From positions 35,282-99,281 of the forward strand of contig JNEM01013221.1 of the NCBI GenBank assembly GCA_000697335.1: a stretch of 64,000 bases of DNA. Reading direction: 5' to 3'. The translations under genes were made by a program, and so were the position numbers. The notes beneath the pieces were generated by a model that saw nothing but the letters and a program-made list of their open reading frames with translations, had not been told where the DNA came from and did no database searches. Source of the DNA: Conidiobolus incongruus B7586 (taxonomy: Eukaryota; Entomophthoromycota; Entomophthoromycetes; Entomophthorales; Conidiobolaceae). Positions 26,201 to 37,202 of this stretch are shown piece after piece. The number at the start of each line of letters is the position of its first letter. Positions within the stretch are counted from its first letter, which is position 1.

Positions 26201-26649
26201 TTACAAGTGATTGACTGGGGAATACACAAGGTCTAATATTAGCAAATAGATCCAACTCTTTGCGAAGGCTCAACAACCCTTGTTCAGGGCGAGGTCCAAG
26301 TCCCTTAGAGGAATCGGAGGGATCTACAGGCTTGGGCCATTGAGGACCGCCAACAGCTCCCAAAAGGATAGCAGTGGCTGATTTACAAGCTTCAGCTGTA
26401 GATGGAGGGAAAGGATGACCTTTGGATGGGATTAGATAAACCTTTAGTATTGAAGAGTTAGGATTTACCTGTCTGATCAATAGCATGACCACCAAAAGCA
26501 TGTTCTTCAAATTGAAATTCCCATGTATCATTGTTTTGAGCAATTACTTCCAAAACTCTTCTAGCTTGAGCGGTGACTTCGGGACCAATCCCGTCACCTG
26601 GCAAAACAACAATCTTTGCTATTTTTTTGCTATTTGTATATGTACTCAT
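23224..26649 (-). CDS. Trifunctional leucine enzyme: isopropylmalate dehydrogenase fused to isopropylmalate isomerase
   Basis: Three exons, 26649-26469, 26419-26087 and 26036-23224, give 1108 residues; the fusion junction lies inside one uninterrupted exon. Residues 1 to ~387 are 3-isopropylmalate dehydrogenase (Leu2): [53 protein letters not shown] and [19 protein letters not shown]. An R/P-rich linker (~386-414) follows. From 415 comes a LeuC-type aconitase domain ([26 protein letters not shown]). Its likely 4Fe-4S cysteines are C722 (GACTT), C786 and C789 (GCSYC). From ~903 comes the LeuD swivel domain ([43 protein letters not shown]). The isomerase makes 3-isopropylmalate and the dehydrogenase oxidises it, so successive leucine steps share a chain. 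The LeuC start looks closer to prokaryotic-type LeuC than to yeast Leu1, so a related hydro-lyase activity is possible. Confidence 0.9.
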
Positions 26650-27181
26650 TTTATGTATAAGTTAAATTAGTGATAATCGTTAAAATGATAAATAAATATT
26701 AAACTTAATGCATGTTATGGATATTTATAGGATTGCAATTATTTTTAAGGTCAGGGTTTACAATTTCACATGATTTACTCTAAATAGTGTAAGCTGATTG
26801 ACTTGCCTTATTAGGAAGTATCAGATGACCTAGGATTGGACCTAAATTCTGACGTGGTTTGAATCATTAAAATTATAACTAAAAAGACGCCCCATTCAGA
26901 CATAAATATTTCGTATAGCTTTGATTTCGAAAGAATTGACGAAATATATAGTTTGATCACTTTTAATCAATTTAATCTTATCAATTATCTTTATCAAACC
27001 AATATTAAAATCAATTTTGACTATTGGTGACTCATATTTATTAAAGCATTTTCAATTGTTGAATTTCGTTTTAATATTTAATTTCAGCTATATAACATCA
27101 TCACTGATTCCAAGAGAATAAGTGTTTGTGTTGGTAATATAAGAATGTGAAAGCTATATACACTACAGCTTAAGAACTATC

Positions 27182-27205
27182 ATATATATATATATATATA
27201 TATAT
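27182..27205. repeat. (AT)n microsatellite
   Basis: About twelve uninterrupted AT units in intergenic DNA. Confidence 0.9.
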
Positions 27206-28547
27206 CCCTATTCATACTATATTATTTAATTAGTTTAATTGATTATTTTTTAATTTGTTAAGGATTAAATGATTAATCACAGTAATATCATATAGTATCA
27301 AGCTATTAAAAAACTAATATGTCTAATATTATTAAATATAGCCAAATCTATACTATACTATATTTCTTGAAAGTAGTTTCAAATGCCAAATCAGACTCTA
27401 ATATTTTATCTTGATTTCATTTCGGATTTTTTTTTCAAAAATTATTTTCAATACCATTCCACTAGTTACTGGTTATAAAATTTGTACAACATCTTAATTG
27501 GATTACTTGCAATCATCATCCGAATTACGACTATCAGATTCATAATTATCAATATAAAATATTTGAATATGCGAATATCATTGACAGCTTTTAATACTTA
27601 TACTACCAATGATTTCAATATGTAATGTTTGAAATAAACAGATTAGAATAATAATTGATATTATTATTCATATTGGATAATGTTGGTTATTTATCACAAT
27701 TGGTGCATAATTTACATCAGAAAAATAAAGTTATGCATCATTCTTTATCCAATTTAAATTGCTTCAGTATCTGTCTAAATTCCCATGCGTTCTAAATCTT
27801 ATAAATTGGTATTTTTAATTGGTGAGGTTATAAAATTAATAAAATGGGTAAAATCAATTTATTTATAATATAGTGGATATATGAAGCTAGTATTATTACT
27901 ATTTTTATATATAATTTGGATGATAAATTATAAATATTGGGTTTTGTTTGCTATACATTGATAATTATTTGACTTAATAATATTATTTATATTAAACTAT
28001 TAATTAGTATTTCAATTATGGCTCATTTTGAACCTTAGTAACTTGAATAGTTCTTAATTATGAATATATTATTAAACGCACAATCTACTAAAAGTAATTA
28101 TAACATATAATCCATTTCTACAAATAATTTGTAACTGCTCTGTGATACTTTTTCATTTGGAAATATCCTATTCCAATACTTAATTTTTTAACAAGTTGAA
28201 ACAATTAATGAGTTTAATTGTTGATATAAATTGAATTTAAAAATTCACTAAAATCAATTGAGTAGTATATGTTTTAATAAAATGTTTTATAGCAAAAAAG
28301 ACTATGTGACATTTTGAGTTATTATGATGATAATTTGAGTTAGTTCATTTACACTTTTTGATAAAATCATACATGGATTTAATATATTTTTATTAATAAA
28401 TTGATTTAAGTACAAATAAAACGATATCCTTTATCTAACTCAAGTTATCAATCTCCCTAATCAAATTGCCAGATAAACTAATTTTTGCTATAATACTTTG
28501 TAAATATATAGCTATCAAATCATATAAAGAAGATTTTTTTAAAAAAC

Positions 28548-28551
<4 letters not shown>

Positions 28552-28580
<29 letters not shown>
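28552..28580. repeat. (AT)n microsatellite
   Basis: About fourteen AT units in intergenic DNA upstream of the GPCR gene. Confidence 0.9.
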
Positions 28581-29749
28581 ACACAGTATATAAATAATAA
28601 TAATGATAATGTATTCTTGAATAACAAAGGCATATATTTCATAAGTATTTCAAATAATTGAATTATTATATATTAAATGACAATAATTAATTAAGCTATT
28701 TTCTCGCTTATTTATTTATAAATTCAAAATTTTAGATAGAATTATATAATTTTCTAAATTGACATTATTAATGCTACTAGTTAATTAATATATATAACTA
28801 GTACTATTTTGAAAATATGACCAAATTATACTAGGAAATATATAGTCAAAAGTATATCATATTACACCACTATAATATCAAATAATACATATATATTTCA
28901 ATCCAGAATACATTAAACATGTATTTAACTCAAAATGTCAACAACCTGAATGTCAGACTATTTATTATTTTAATCAGTATGAATAAGGGGCCTTAGGGAA
29001 TGAAATTTATTAAGAACTATTTGAAACTAAGTTAAAATTTCATATTACATTAATTCAATAAGATCCCATTATCAATTCTTCAAAGATAACTTTATAAAGT
29101 TAATTATTTTGTTATTAAATTGGATATCGGTATAAATAAATTCTATATTAGTTATATTTTCAAACTTTATTTTACTATTTAAAGTATAGAAATTTTTTCA
29201 TTTTTGTTAATTTATTATCAACTTTTTTTAAATTCTCTCCTTTTTAATTATTCATATTATCAAGTTGATTTGAATAAGTTATTTTTTTATGATATTCCAC
29301 AATTGTTTGAAAAAAATATAAAGTAACTGACACTGAGTATGTTTATTAACCTGTTTTTCAAAAATAACAACATTTTAATACAAGGCCATGATTGGTAAAT
29401 ATTCTATGAAATCAACATTTAACTATTTGGGTTAACATATTTTTAATAAATAGTAAAACCCTTTAACAGTAATTTTACTATAAAAATCAAATTATGATCG
29501 ATCTACACTGAATGACTCGTTTTTTAATAGACCAAACTATTCAAATTAGTATGACCAAGTGAAAAAATTTTAAGGGATATGAAAAATAATTTGAAACACT
29601 TTAGACAAGGATATTTAGTTTACTTCATTAAATCTAAATAGGAATAGAGTCTGACAGATGGTATCATGGTCATAGAACTATAAATATACTGGTCATGGTC
29701 TAGTGACTGATATGTTTTTGTCAATTAGTTAAATTTTATTTTGTTTCAC

Positions 29750-30649
29750 ATGAGTTCACCACCTTCTTATCAAGAGGTTTATGATAGTGCTCAACCACTT
29801 AATAAGGTCCTTGATGTGTATCTAATCACTGTAGGCACTATTTCCATCTGTTTAACTACTATGGTAATTACCGTAATTTTCAAACAGAGCTGGAAGAAGC
29901 ATAATATTGATAATAAATTGGCTGCAATTATGATTATACTTGACTTATTAACATCAATAGAAATAGTTATGAATGGAATCTTCAACTTGTACAAGGTACC
30001 ACTTTTAGGGGAAAAATGGTCATGCGATTTTAGCACTCTATTCACTCTATTGGTATATGTTAATTCAATGAATTTGGTGGGTGTTATCAGTTTTGAGAGA
30101 ATGATGCTCATCGTTTATAAGGTCAATTATCCTGATAAAGTATACTGGTTACTAGCTGGCTGCCTTGCAGGGCTCACCATCTTTGCAGGGGTTGCAGGTA
30201 TTTTGTCAGGCGGGATCAATCTTCAACTTCTCGGTGTATACTGTTTATTCAACCTAGATATTCTTGCAGGTAAGCTTTCGGCTATTCCTGCAATACTCAG
30301 TATGGGAATATCTCAAACATGCGTATTCGTCGGCTACTTTTCCATTGCACTCTACCGTCGTCGGGAGAGATCCAAGCTTGAGCTAGATTTAGGATTAGAT
30401 CCCGACAAAGTAAGAAGGAAGGTGAATCGAACTATATTAAAATCATTGATCATTATATTCATTGCAGCACTTTGTAATGGCCCTTACACTGTCATGCTAA
30501 TCTCAACCATGATTTATTCTCCGTTTAAAACGAAAGAAATTGAGCTATTATCGTCAATCTGTGTGAATTTGAATACTATTTTAAATAGTCTTATTTTATT
30601 ATATATGAAACCTGATATATTTGAAGGTATTGTTACTTTATTTAAATAA
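29750..30649 (+). CDS. Seven-transmembrane receptor, class A (rhodopsin-like) type
   Basis: Intronless frame of 299 residues from ATG 29750 (a TTG three codons upstream was ignored). Hydrophobic helices lie roughly at 20-44, 57-79, 95-122, 131-154, 175-201, 228-253 and 265-287. Class A hallmarks are visible: Asp65 in helix 2, Cys92 before helix 3 paired with Cys165 in the second outer loop, ERM at 116-118 in place of DRY, and a Pro in helix 6 (CNGPY). Helix 7 ends NSLIL instead of NPxxY. A PPSY motif at residues 4-7 could bind WW-domain ubiquitin ligases. Such receptors occur in early-diverging fungi, where ligands are mostly unknown. Coupling to G proteins is inferred. Confidence 0.8.
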   Translation: MSSPPSYQEVYDSAQPLNKVLDVYLITVGTISICLTTMVITVIFKQSWKKHNIDNKLAAIMIILDLLTSIEIVMNGIFNLYKVPLLGEKWSCDFSTLFTLLVYVNSMNLVGVISFERMMLIVYKVNYPDKVYWLLAGCLAGLTIFAGVAGILSGGINLQLLGVYCLFNLDILAGKLSAIPAILSMGISQTCVFVGYFSIALYRRRERSKLELDLGLDPDKVRRKVNRTILKSLIIIFIAALCNGPYTVMLISTMIYSPFKTKEIELLSSICVNLNTILNSLILLYMKPDIFEGIVTLFK

Positions 30650-32020
30650 ATAATATAATAAATTAATGTGAACTTAATGGTTTATCATTCTATAATTTAT
30701 TTTACAAATTTGGATTCTAAAATAGAATTCATATTTTCAAATACAAAAATCAGATTGATTATATATTTCAGAAATATTTAATTAATATTTCATAGAAATA
30801 AATTTAGTATCATATTACAATTCAGGTTTAAATTTAATTATCAATTAATATGTATATTTTGACAATATATCAACAAATTTATCTTCTAAATATGATTATG
30901 ATGCATTCAAACACTATTAGTAATGCACTCCTAGCCATAATAATCAAGTATTGAATATTGTCAAAGAAAAATATCCATTATTTAACTGCAATTGACATTA
31001 TAAAAATTCAATAAAATTCATATTATAAACAGAATATATTTATATCTAATCAAATCCTTCAGAAAGATATATAAGATTTTGTTTATCACATTATATTATA
31101 TGATATTGAATGGATAATTTTTTTAAAATACTAAATAATAAATCATAATATATATTGGTAGTTTCAATCTTCATGTTCAACAAAAATTTATATTGAATTG
31201 GACACAAATTTAAATTGACCATATATTTGAAAAATATATGACATAATACTCAATTTACAGGTCAAACTATATTATTTGAATTAATTTAACTCTCAAATCA
31301 CAGCAATCATAAATACACCATAATCTCCACTGTGAAACTGTTATAGAAGACCATTTTATATTTTTAAAATACCTATTTTGGAAATATTATTTTAGTATCA
31401 ATTAGTTTTAAACTGTATAAAATAAAAATTAATTTTCAAATTATATGTTTTTTTTAAATAATAATATTATTATCAGCTTAATAAAAGATAACATAATTAT
31501 TTTGATTAAAATAGTCTAAGAATAAAAAAAATTTAATATTAGATTCAAAATTAATAATTTGTTAAATAAGTATTTAATAGATGCAATTATATAATCTAAA
31601 ATAAGAACATTTTTTTACTTTAGTTCATTTACAATTTTATAAAAAAATTATTTCTATGATTTAAATAAAAATCATACATATGCTTCTTTGGGTAAATTTC
31701 GTTCAATTTTCAAAGTGGTTTTAATTAGCTAAAATCATGAGTATTCATATGATATTATATTAGAATTATACAATCTATTATTATTCTATTCACATGATAT
31801 TTTACTTTGAGGAATTATATTCTTTCTATCGAATATAAAATCCATTTTATATTTATAACTTTTAAAAGGCTCGAGTTATTGTAACTTAATAGTTTATTAT
31901 TATAAAAATATATGACAATCATATTATATTTGTTGAAATGATGAAAATGATGAGTCGAGTATTTATTTCAAATAAACCAGAATTATTTATAAATTTATAT
32001 TATTATGTATTTGAGCTAGT
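30650..32020. other. Convergent 1.4-kb intergenic region
   Basis: AT-rich sequence between the GPCR and YHM2 stops. No gene, repeat or motif that I can support. Confidence 0.6.
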
Positions 32021-33282
32021 TTAAATATTATGCTTTTTACGTTGTGCGACGTATTCTTTCAATTGATCACCTCCAAATACCATACAGATCTATACCCAAT
32101 ATTAATGATATGCTCAATATATATTATAAGGTAACTTACTGTGAGATAGACACCCAAACAGATTCTAGGTGTGACACCTCTGTAGAAACCGAGTAATCCG
32201 TTTTTTTCGTAAATATACTTGGCAGCTGTGAAAATATTCAAATTCTTGGGACGATCTGCTGATTTGGTCTGGCTTTGCATTTCGACACGAATAACCTAAT
32301 GAATAATGATCAATTAAATATTTAATTAATTAGCTAATAAAATAGTTAGAATTTACCTCAATGGGCTGATTCCAGCATGCGAGTGCACCACCAACAGCAG
32401 AAGCTAAAGTACATCAATGAATATATTTAATTAAGTAATTAATTGATTGATACTTACACAATAATCTCTCCCAAGTAGTCAACTTCCTTGTCTTATCATC
32501 ACCTTTGATGAGCTTTTCTGTGAATCTGGAAATACCAAATCTGGAACCCCAGTTGGTCATTTGACGAACAGCTACAGCAGATACACCTTTGTTCAAACCA
32601 ACGATACCCTCCTTTTTGAAGACATCATAGGCAACCTTGAAAGTTGATACGTTGTGATCAGGGGACTTATGGCGTGTGACTTCCACAGTCTTCATAAATG
32701 TACAGAAGCCCATGGTAGTGTAGGCTTGAGCAATACCACCTCCCATACCTCCTAGAAGACCGGCTACAGCTGGTGATGCTCCAGAAATACGGGCACGGTA
32801 GTCAATTTCTGAAGAGGCAAAGAGTAAGACGCCACCCTTAGTACTGGCTTCAATCCAAGCCCACTAAAAACAGTAATTTAATATTTGTCTTCGTATATTC
32901 AGTGATAGCATATTATCTATTGAAATAAATATTATGAATATGTTACTTACAGGAATCAAACCTTGCCAAAAACCTTTAATACCACCTCTAGCATAAGTCT
33001 TTTGGATAGAAGTCAACAAACTGTCACCTCTGTTAGCTAATCAGAAGAAATAAAAAAAAGTCAGGGTGAGAGGTTGAAGGGTAGCTTAAGCGTTAGTAAC
33101 TTACCAGCCATATGTGTTTTAACAACCTCAAAGGGTTGACCAAGGGTAGTCACTTCAAAGGTCTGAATGAAGGCACCAAGGGCAATATTCTCCCAGCTAA
33201 TCGGTTTCTTTTTGAGCTCTGAAGTAGGGGTAGTCACTTTAGCAATTTGATCAGTTTTAGCAACAGGAGTTGTGGAAGACAT
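32021..33282 (-). CDS. YHM2: Mitochondrial citrate/oxoglutarate carrier (Yhm2)
   Basis: Six exons: 33282-33105, 33036-32951, 32863-32458, 32403-32357, 32295-32140 and 32089-32021, giving 313 residues (yeast Yhm2 has 314). Mitochondrial carrier family with three repeats. Signature motifs include GQPFEVVKTHMA in repeat 1 and NQPIEVIRVEMQS in repeat 3; repeat 2 has the Yhm2-type MGFCTFMKTVEVTRHK. The block LIPWAWIEASTKGGVLLF and QMTNWGSRFGISR are diagnostic of Yhm2. The protein exchanges citrate and 2-oxoglutarate across the inner membrane, exporting reducing equivalents to the cytosol. Yeast Yhm2 has also been linked to mitochondrial DNA maintenance. A polar extension of about 30 residues precedes the first helix. 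Confidence 0.94.
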
Positions 33283-35423
33283 GTTATGAATATGAGAGAG
33301 TATAAATTAACTTACTGTGTGATAATAAAGCGATAAGCTTAGCTGGCTTGAAGATTTATATAGTTGAGTAGAATGAGTGTGTAACAGGATTGAACCAATT
33401 TGGATGGCTTAATGGGAAAAAAAAGATAATTAGAATCAATTATTAACCAGTCACTTAACTTTTATTGGCATGCAATTTCATTGGATTTTCCATATTTTAA
33501 TCCGAAAAAACCGATTCAAAATTCAACTAAGATTTCATTTGATTATATGGTTGTATTTAGTGTTCAATAAGTTTGTGACTCTTGAATAGGTGGATTAAAT
33601 TATCACATTATTCTTATTAGCATAAATTCAATGTAATCAATACTTTATCATGTTTACGATCTTTCACCTATCATAATTCAATGAATTAGTATCATCAATT
33701 TATTATACCATAATTCAACACAAATAACCTTGAATTTCTGACCCATTATAGTATTATATGGAAAATCCATTCATAATTACTGGATAATTTTATAATTGAT
33801 AAAATATAATCAATTCAACCAATAGTTACTCGTATATTTCAAAGTCTAATTTCCTTTTATATCATTTTGTATATTGTATCTAAAAATTCACTCTACAAAT
33901 TATATTACAATATATATATATATATATTATATGTGCATTATGTTAGCATTAATTAACAGTAAATTAATTTTATAAATAGATAATTTAAAAAAGCGATTTT
34001 AATTTGATAAATTTCATATTCTTCCTAATTTCAGCGATTGTATTACTTGTAATAGTTAATACGACCCTGTTATTGATATTTTTTAAAAATATGGTCATCA
34101 TTCAAAGAGTCACCTAATAATTTATTCCTAATATTGAATTCGTTAAGTGTATTATTATTACATGATTATAATTATTTTCGAATTATTATAATAGAGTTTA
34201 TAATACTTAGAAATGGCCATGCTATATGTGATTCATTAATTATCATACTGATAAATTTCAATTGATCATGATATAGATTATTGATAAATATTTGATTATC
34301 TAATCTCCTTTTACATGCAGTTTTTATTATCAAAAAAATCCTATCAATATCAGTTTGCAATTTAAAATAAATTATTAATTTTACGAAAATACTAAAAAAT
34401 TATTTTCCTAAGAAAGAGTGGGGAAAATCAATTTTATAGACCTAATTAACCTGTTTTTTACAAATTTGAATTTTACTTAGTTTGAAAAGTTTTTCAGTGG
34501 TTCAGAGAATTTCGGACACTAATTGTCTGAAAATAATTCGTTGATTTAAAGTTGAATTTTTATTTTAGGTATATTGCGGTAAATCTTGCAATATTTTTCT
34601 AAGCATTGAGTGGAATATGATGTACAATCGATAATTTATTTATGCTAGAAAACTAGTAATGATGCTTTATTATTTATCATTCATAGTATTTGATTAATTC
34701 AGTGTTATGATATATGATTAATAAAAAGAGAAAATATTTTTGAATTGAATAATCTTAATTATTATTATAAAATTAAATTATTTTGGATACTTTAAACCAT
34801 TCAAAATAATAGTCAATATATGTAATAAATTTGATACAAAGATATATATATATATATATCCTAAATCTCATAATTAATCTAGATTTACCATTATTTTCCT
34901 AGTTATAATTTAATACAATTCTTATATTTAAAAGTCAACTATTGATAATTGTTATTAGATTTGTTTATGACAATTATTTCAATAGTAAGATTTATTAAAG
35001 CTTTAAATGAAAATATTTCAAAGGTGTTAAAATCAATCTCGAGGAGAAGCTATCTATTATATCAGTGCAACGATAAAAAATAATTAAAATTTTTAAACTG
35101 AACACTTTGTAAAAAGTAAGATCAATTTATTTTTGATTAAAATGATCAATTGGGTATATTTTAATATTAATCCAATATTGTTAGATAATAATATTGGTAA
35201 ATTTTCAATATATTTTGAATTTAATTTTAATTAATCAAATATATTGAGTTGCAAAATATATAAATTTTTTTTGTAAATTATATTATAAAATCGATTTAAT
35301 AAATTTTAGCAAGAAACATAGTTATATTATTAAATTAATAATTTACTTTATTTGATAAAATATTTTTAGACTTTTTGAAATTGTTTAATCACATTGAAAA
35401 CCCATTGTTTTTTAAACATTAAC

Positions 35424-35752
35424 ATGCCTTGGGAAAACTGGGTCCAGAGTAGTTTAAATGAAAGAGAGATATGGGAAATTCCAGGTAAGTATTAGGGAGA
35501 TAGGGGTTTATTGGTTCAAGTCAAATAGCTGAGAAGACCCAGATCGAGCTCGTCTTGTTGAGGTTAGCTCTAATTCCGGGTTTTAAATAGACTGGGTTGG
35601 GTAAGGTGATTCACGAGATTCTCCAGTGACTTGCATCATCGGCCAATTAAAAGATAGAGTGGGAGCAGATGCTATGACAGGGAGAAATGACTTTAACATT
35701 AGGTTGATGTAAGAATACTTGGGTAGAAGGGAGTCACCTGGCTCGTGACAAC
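35424..35752 (+). ncRNA. GC-rich island with Pol III-like A and B boxes; candidate ncRNA or tRNA-derived SINE
   Basis: About 330 bases of visibly higher GC in AT-rich DNA. TAGTTTAAATG at 35450-35460 fits the A-box consensus and GGTTCAAGTC at 35513-35522 fits the B-box consensus, spaced as in tRNA-type promoters. No tRNA cloverleaf forms: the acceptor arms do not pair, and the T arm is only partly paired. A terminal hairpin is GTCAC 35733-35737 with GTGAC 35745-35749. T-runs lie downstream (35773, 35797). All frames carry several stops, so coding is unlikely. It could be an undescribed Pol III transcript, a single SINE copy or an old gene remnant. Confidence 0.35.
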
Positions 35753-35789
35753 ATACTAATCATCTTATTCAATTTTGCATTAATATCAT

Positions 35790-36500
35790 TCAAATTTTTG
35801 AATTATATTCCAGAATAGAAGTCTTTTAATAGTTCATAGCCCTGAATATCACAAGGGTTTATATTTGGATAATATGGTGGTTGTGGTAATAGAGCCTATC
35901 TCTTCCATTTAATAGGGTCTTAAAAAATATTTGCTTTAAAGGGCTTGGCATTATTATGAATGATTAATTATTTTTGAATCTAGAAAAATAAACACGGTTT
36001 TATGATAATTCTCTCTAAAAAATTCCTATATATCATACTATCCATAGTGATTCCTGGTGGCAATAATATTGTAAACCTAATGCATTTAAAATCTTTACTA
36101 ATAACTAAATGTTTTGGAATTATTTGTGTAGAGAAAGAATTGAAACAGAAGCTTTAGATTTAACATATATTTTAGATTTTTAATAAGGTAATGGTGTATA
36201 CAGTAGATACAATTTTTCATTAATAACAATAATTTTCTTTAATAACCTAGTATCTGCTTTATATTTATTAAAGCTTTGAGTTATAATTTTTATTCTTTGG
36301 TTTACAAAAACTGATAATTTATTGGGTACACATTTAAAATTTTTTAATTCTAAATTTTTTTTTCAATATCAAAAATTTATAATTAGTATGCAATCTCCTA
36401 GATAACAAATAGAGATTCCTTTTTATTTATCTTTGTGTTATTTAATACTTTTGCTGATGGGGTATTATCCTTTGTTAAACTTATTAATCTAATAATTAAT
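35790..36500 (-). mobile_element. Decayed mariner-type (Tc1/mariner) transposase relic
   Basis: On the minus strand, codons at 35958-35938 read HNNAKPF, matching the mariner block HDNARPH. Codons at 35886-35848 read PQPPYYPNINPCD, matching the mariner block PPYSPDLAPCD. Both are in one frame, and the catalytic positions are separated by 34 residues, the D34D spacing of mariner. The first Asp is Asn here and several stops interrupt the frame, so the copy is dead. The 5' part (towards 36500) gives only weak similarity to a transposase N-terminus. Terminal inverted repeats were not found, so the ends are approximate. Confidence 0.7.
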
Positions 36501-37202
36501 ACTACTAAATGAAAGAGCTTTTTTTCGATATATTTTTATAAATCATGGTGAGCTTTGCTGGTAGCTTTAGTTAAAAAATAAAATGATTTGATAAAAGGCC
36601 ATTGTTAAAATTAATGATTCAATAATGCAAAACAGTGTATGTTTTCAATCAAGAATTTTAAAGACCATTGATGATATTTAGATTGAAAATTTTTAATTTA
36701 TGTAAAAAACAAAGTGCAGCGTTTGTTAGAAATTAATTGTAATTAATATCCTGTCTCAAAATGAAATTAAACTATAACTTTTCAATTTTTTTCACATAGT
36801 ATTTCAACTTAGAATTAAAAAATTTGAAAATAAATGATAGTTTATTATATAGCTAATATTATTGCAATAAATATATATTGCTGTTTAAATTAAATTGTCT
36901 ATTTATTGGTAAAGTTCAGGAAATTATTTGATTTTAGTTGTAATCGATCAATTAAAAACAATAGTTTAAAATATATCTAAATAATTAAAAATTGAAATAT
37001 AAATATTTTTTATTATCTTTGATGCCAATTTTAATATTTTTAATTGCTATATAATTTGAATAATATAAAAATGTAGGTTTGATTTTATGACAAATTAAAA
37101 AATAATATAATATTTTCAATGAAAATGAAAATGTAACCTTTATGAAATGCTAGATAATCAGAGTAACTGGTGTAGCAATCAATTATTTATTAATTAATCC
37201 AA

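Larger units (their letters stand above)
26650..29749. other. Divergent 3.1-kb AT-rich intergenic region
   Basis: Lies between the leucine fusion gene start and the GPCR start. It holds two TA microsatellites (27182-27205 and 28552-28580). The first ~250 bases upstream of the leucine gene (26740-26900) are richer in GC and are its probable promoter. No further gene was recognised. Confidence 0.6.
33283..37202. other. 3.9-kb intergenic region with a GC island and a mariner relic
   Basis: Upstream of YHM2 and downstream of ALG8. It holds (AT)n runs near 33910-33927 and 34842-34859, a GC-rich island at 35424-35752 (separate entry) and a decayed mariner-type transposase at about 35790-36500 (separate entry). 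The open frame at 34360-34172 (-) looks like chance. Nothing else was recognised. Confidence 0.6.

Noticed and set aside
34172-34360. 62-codon minus-strand frame
   Set aside because: No motif; AT-rich chance frame in a large intergenic region.
35470-35495. Minus-strand ATACTTACCTGG, identical to the 5' end of U1 snRNA
   Set aside because: The following bases lack the U1 stem-loop I with its GAUCANGAAG-type loop, and no Sm site or later stems were found. The same bases on the plus strand simply resemble a consensus splice donor.
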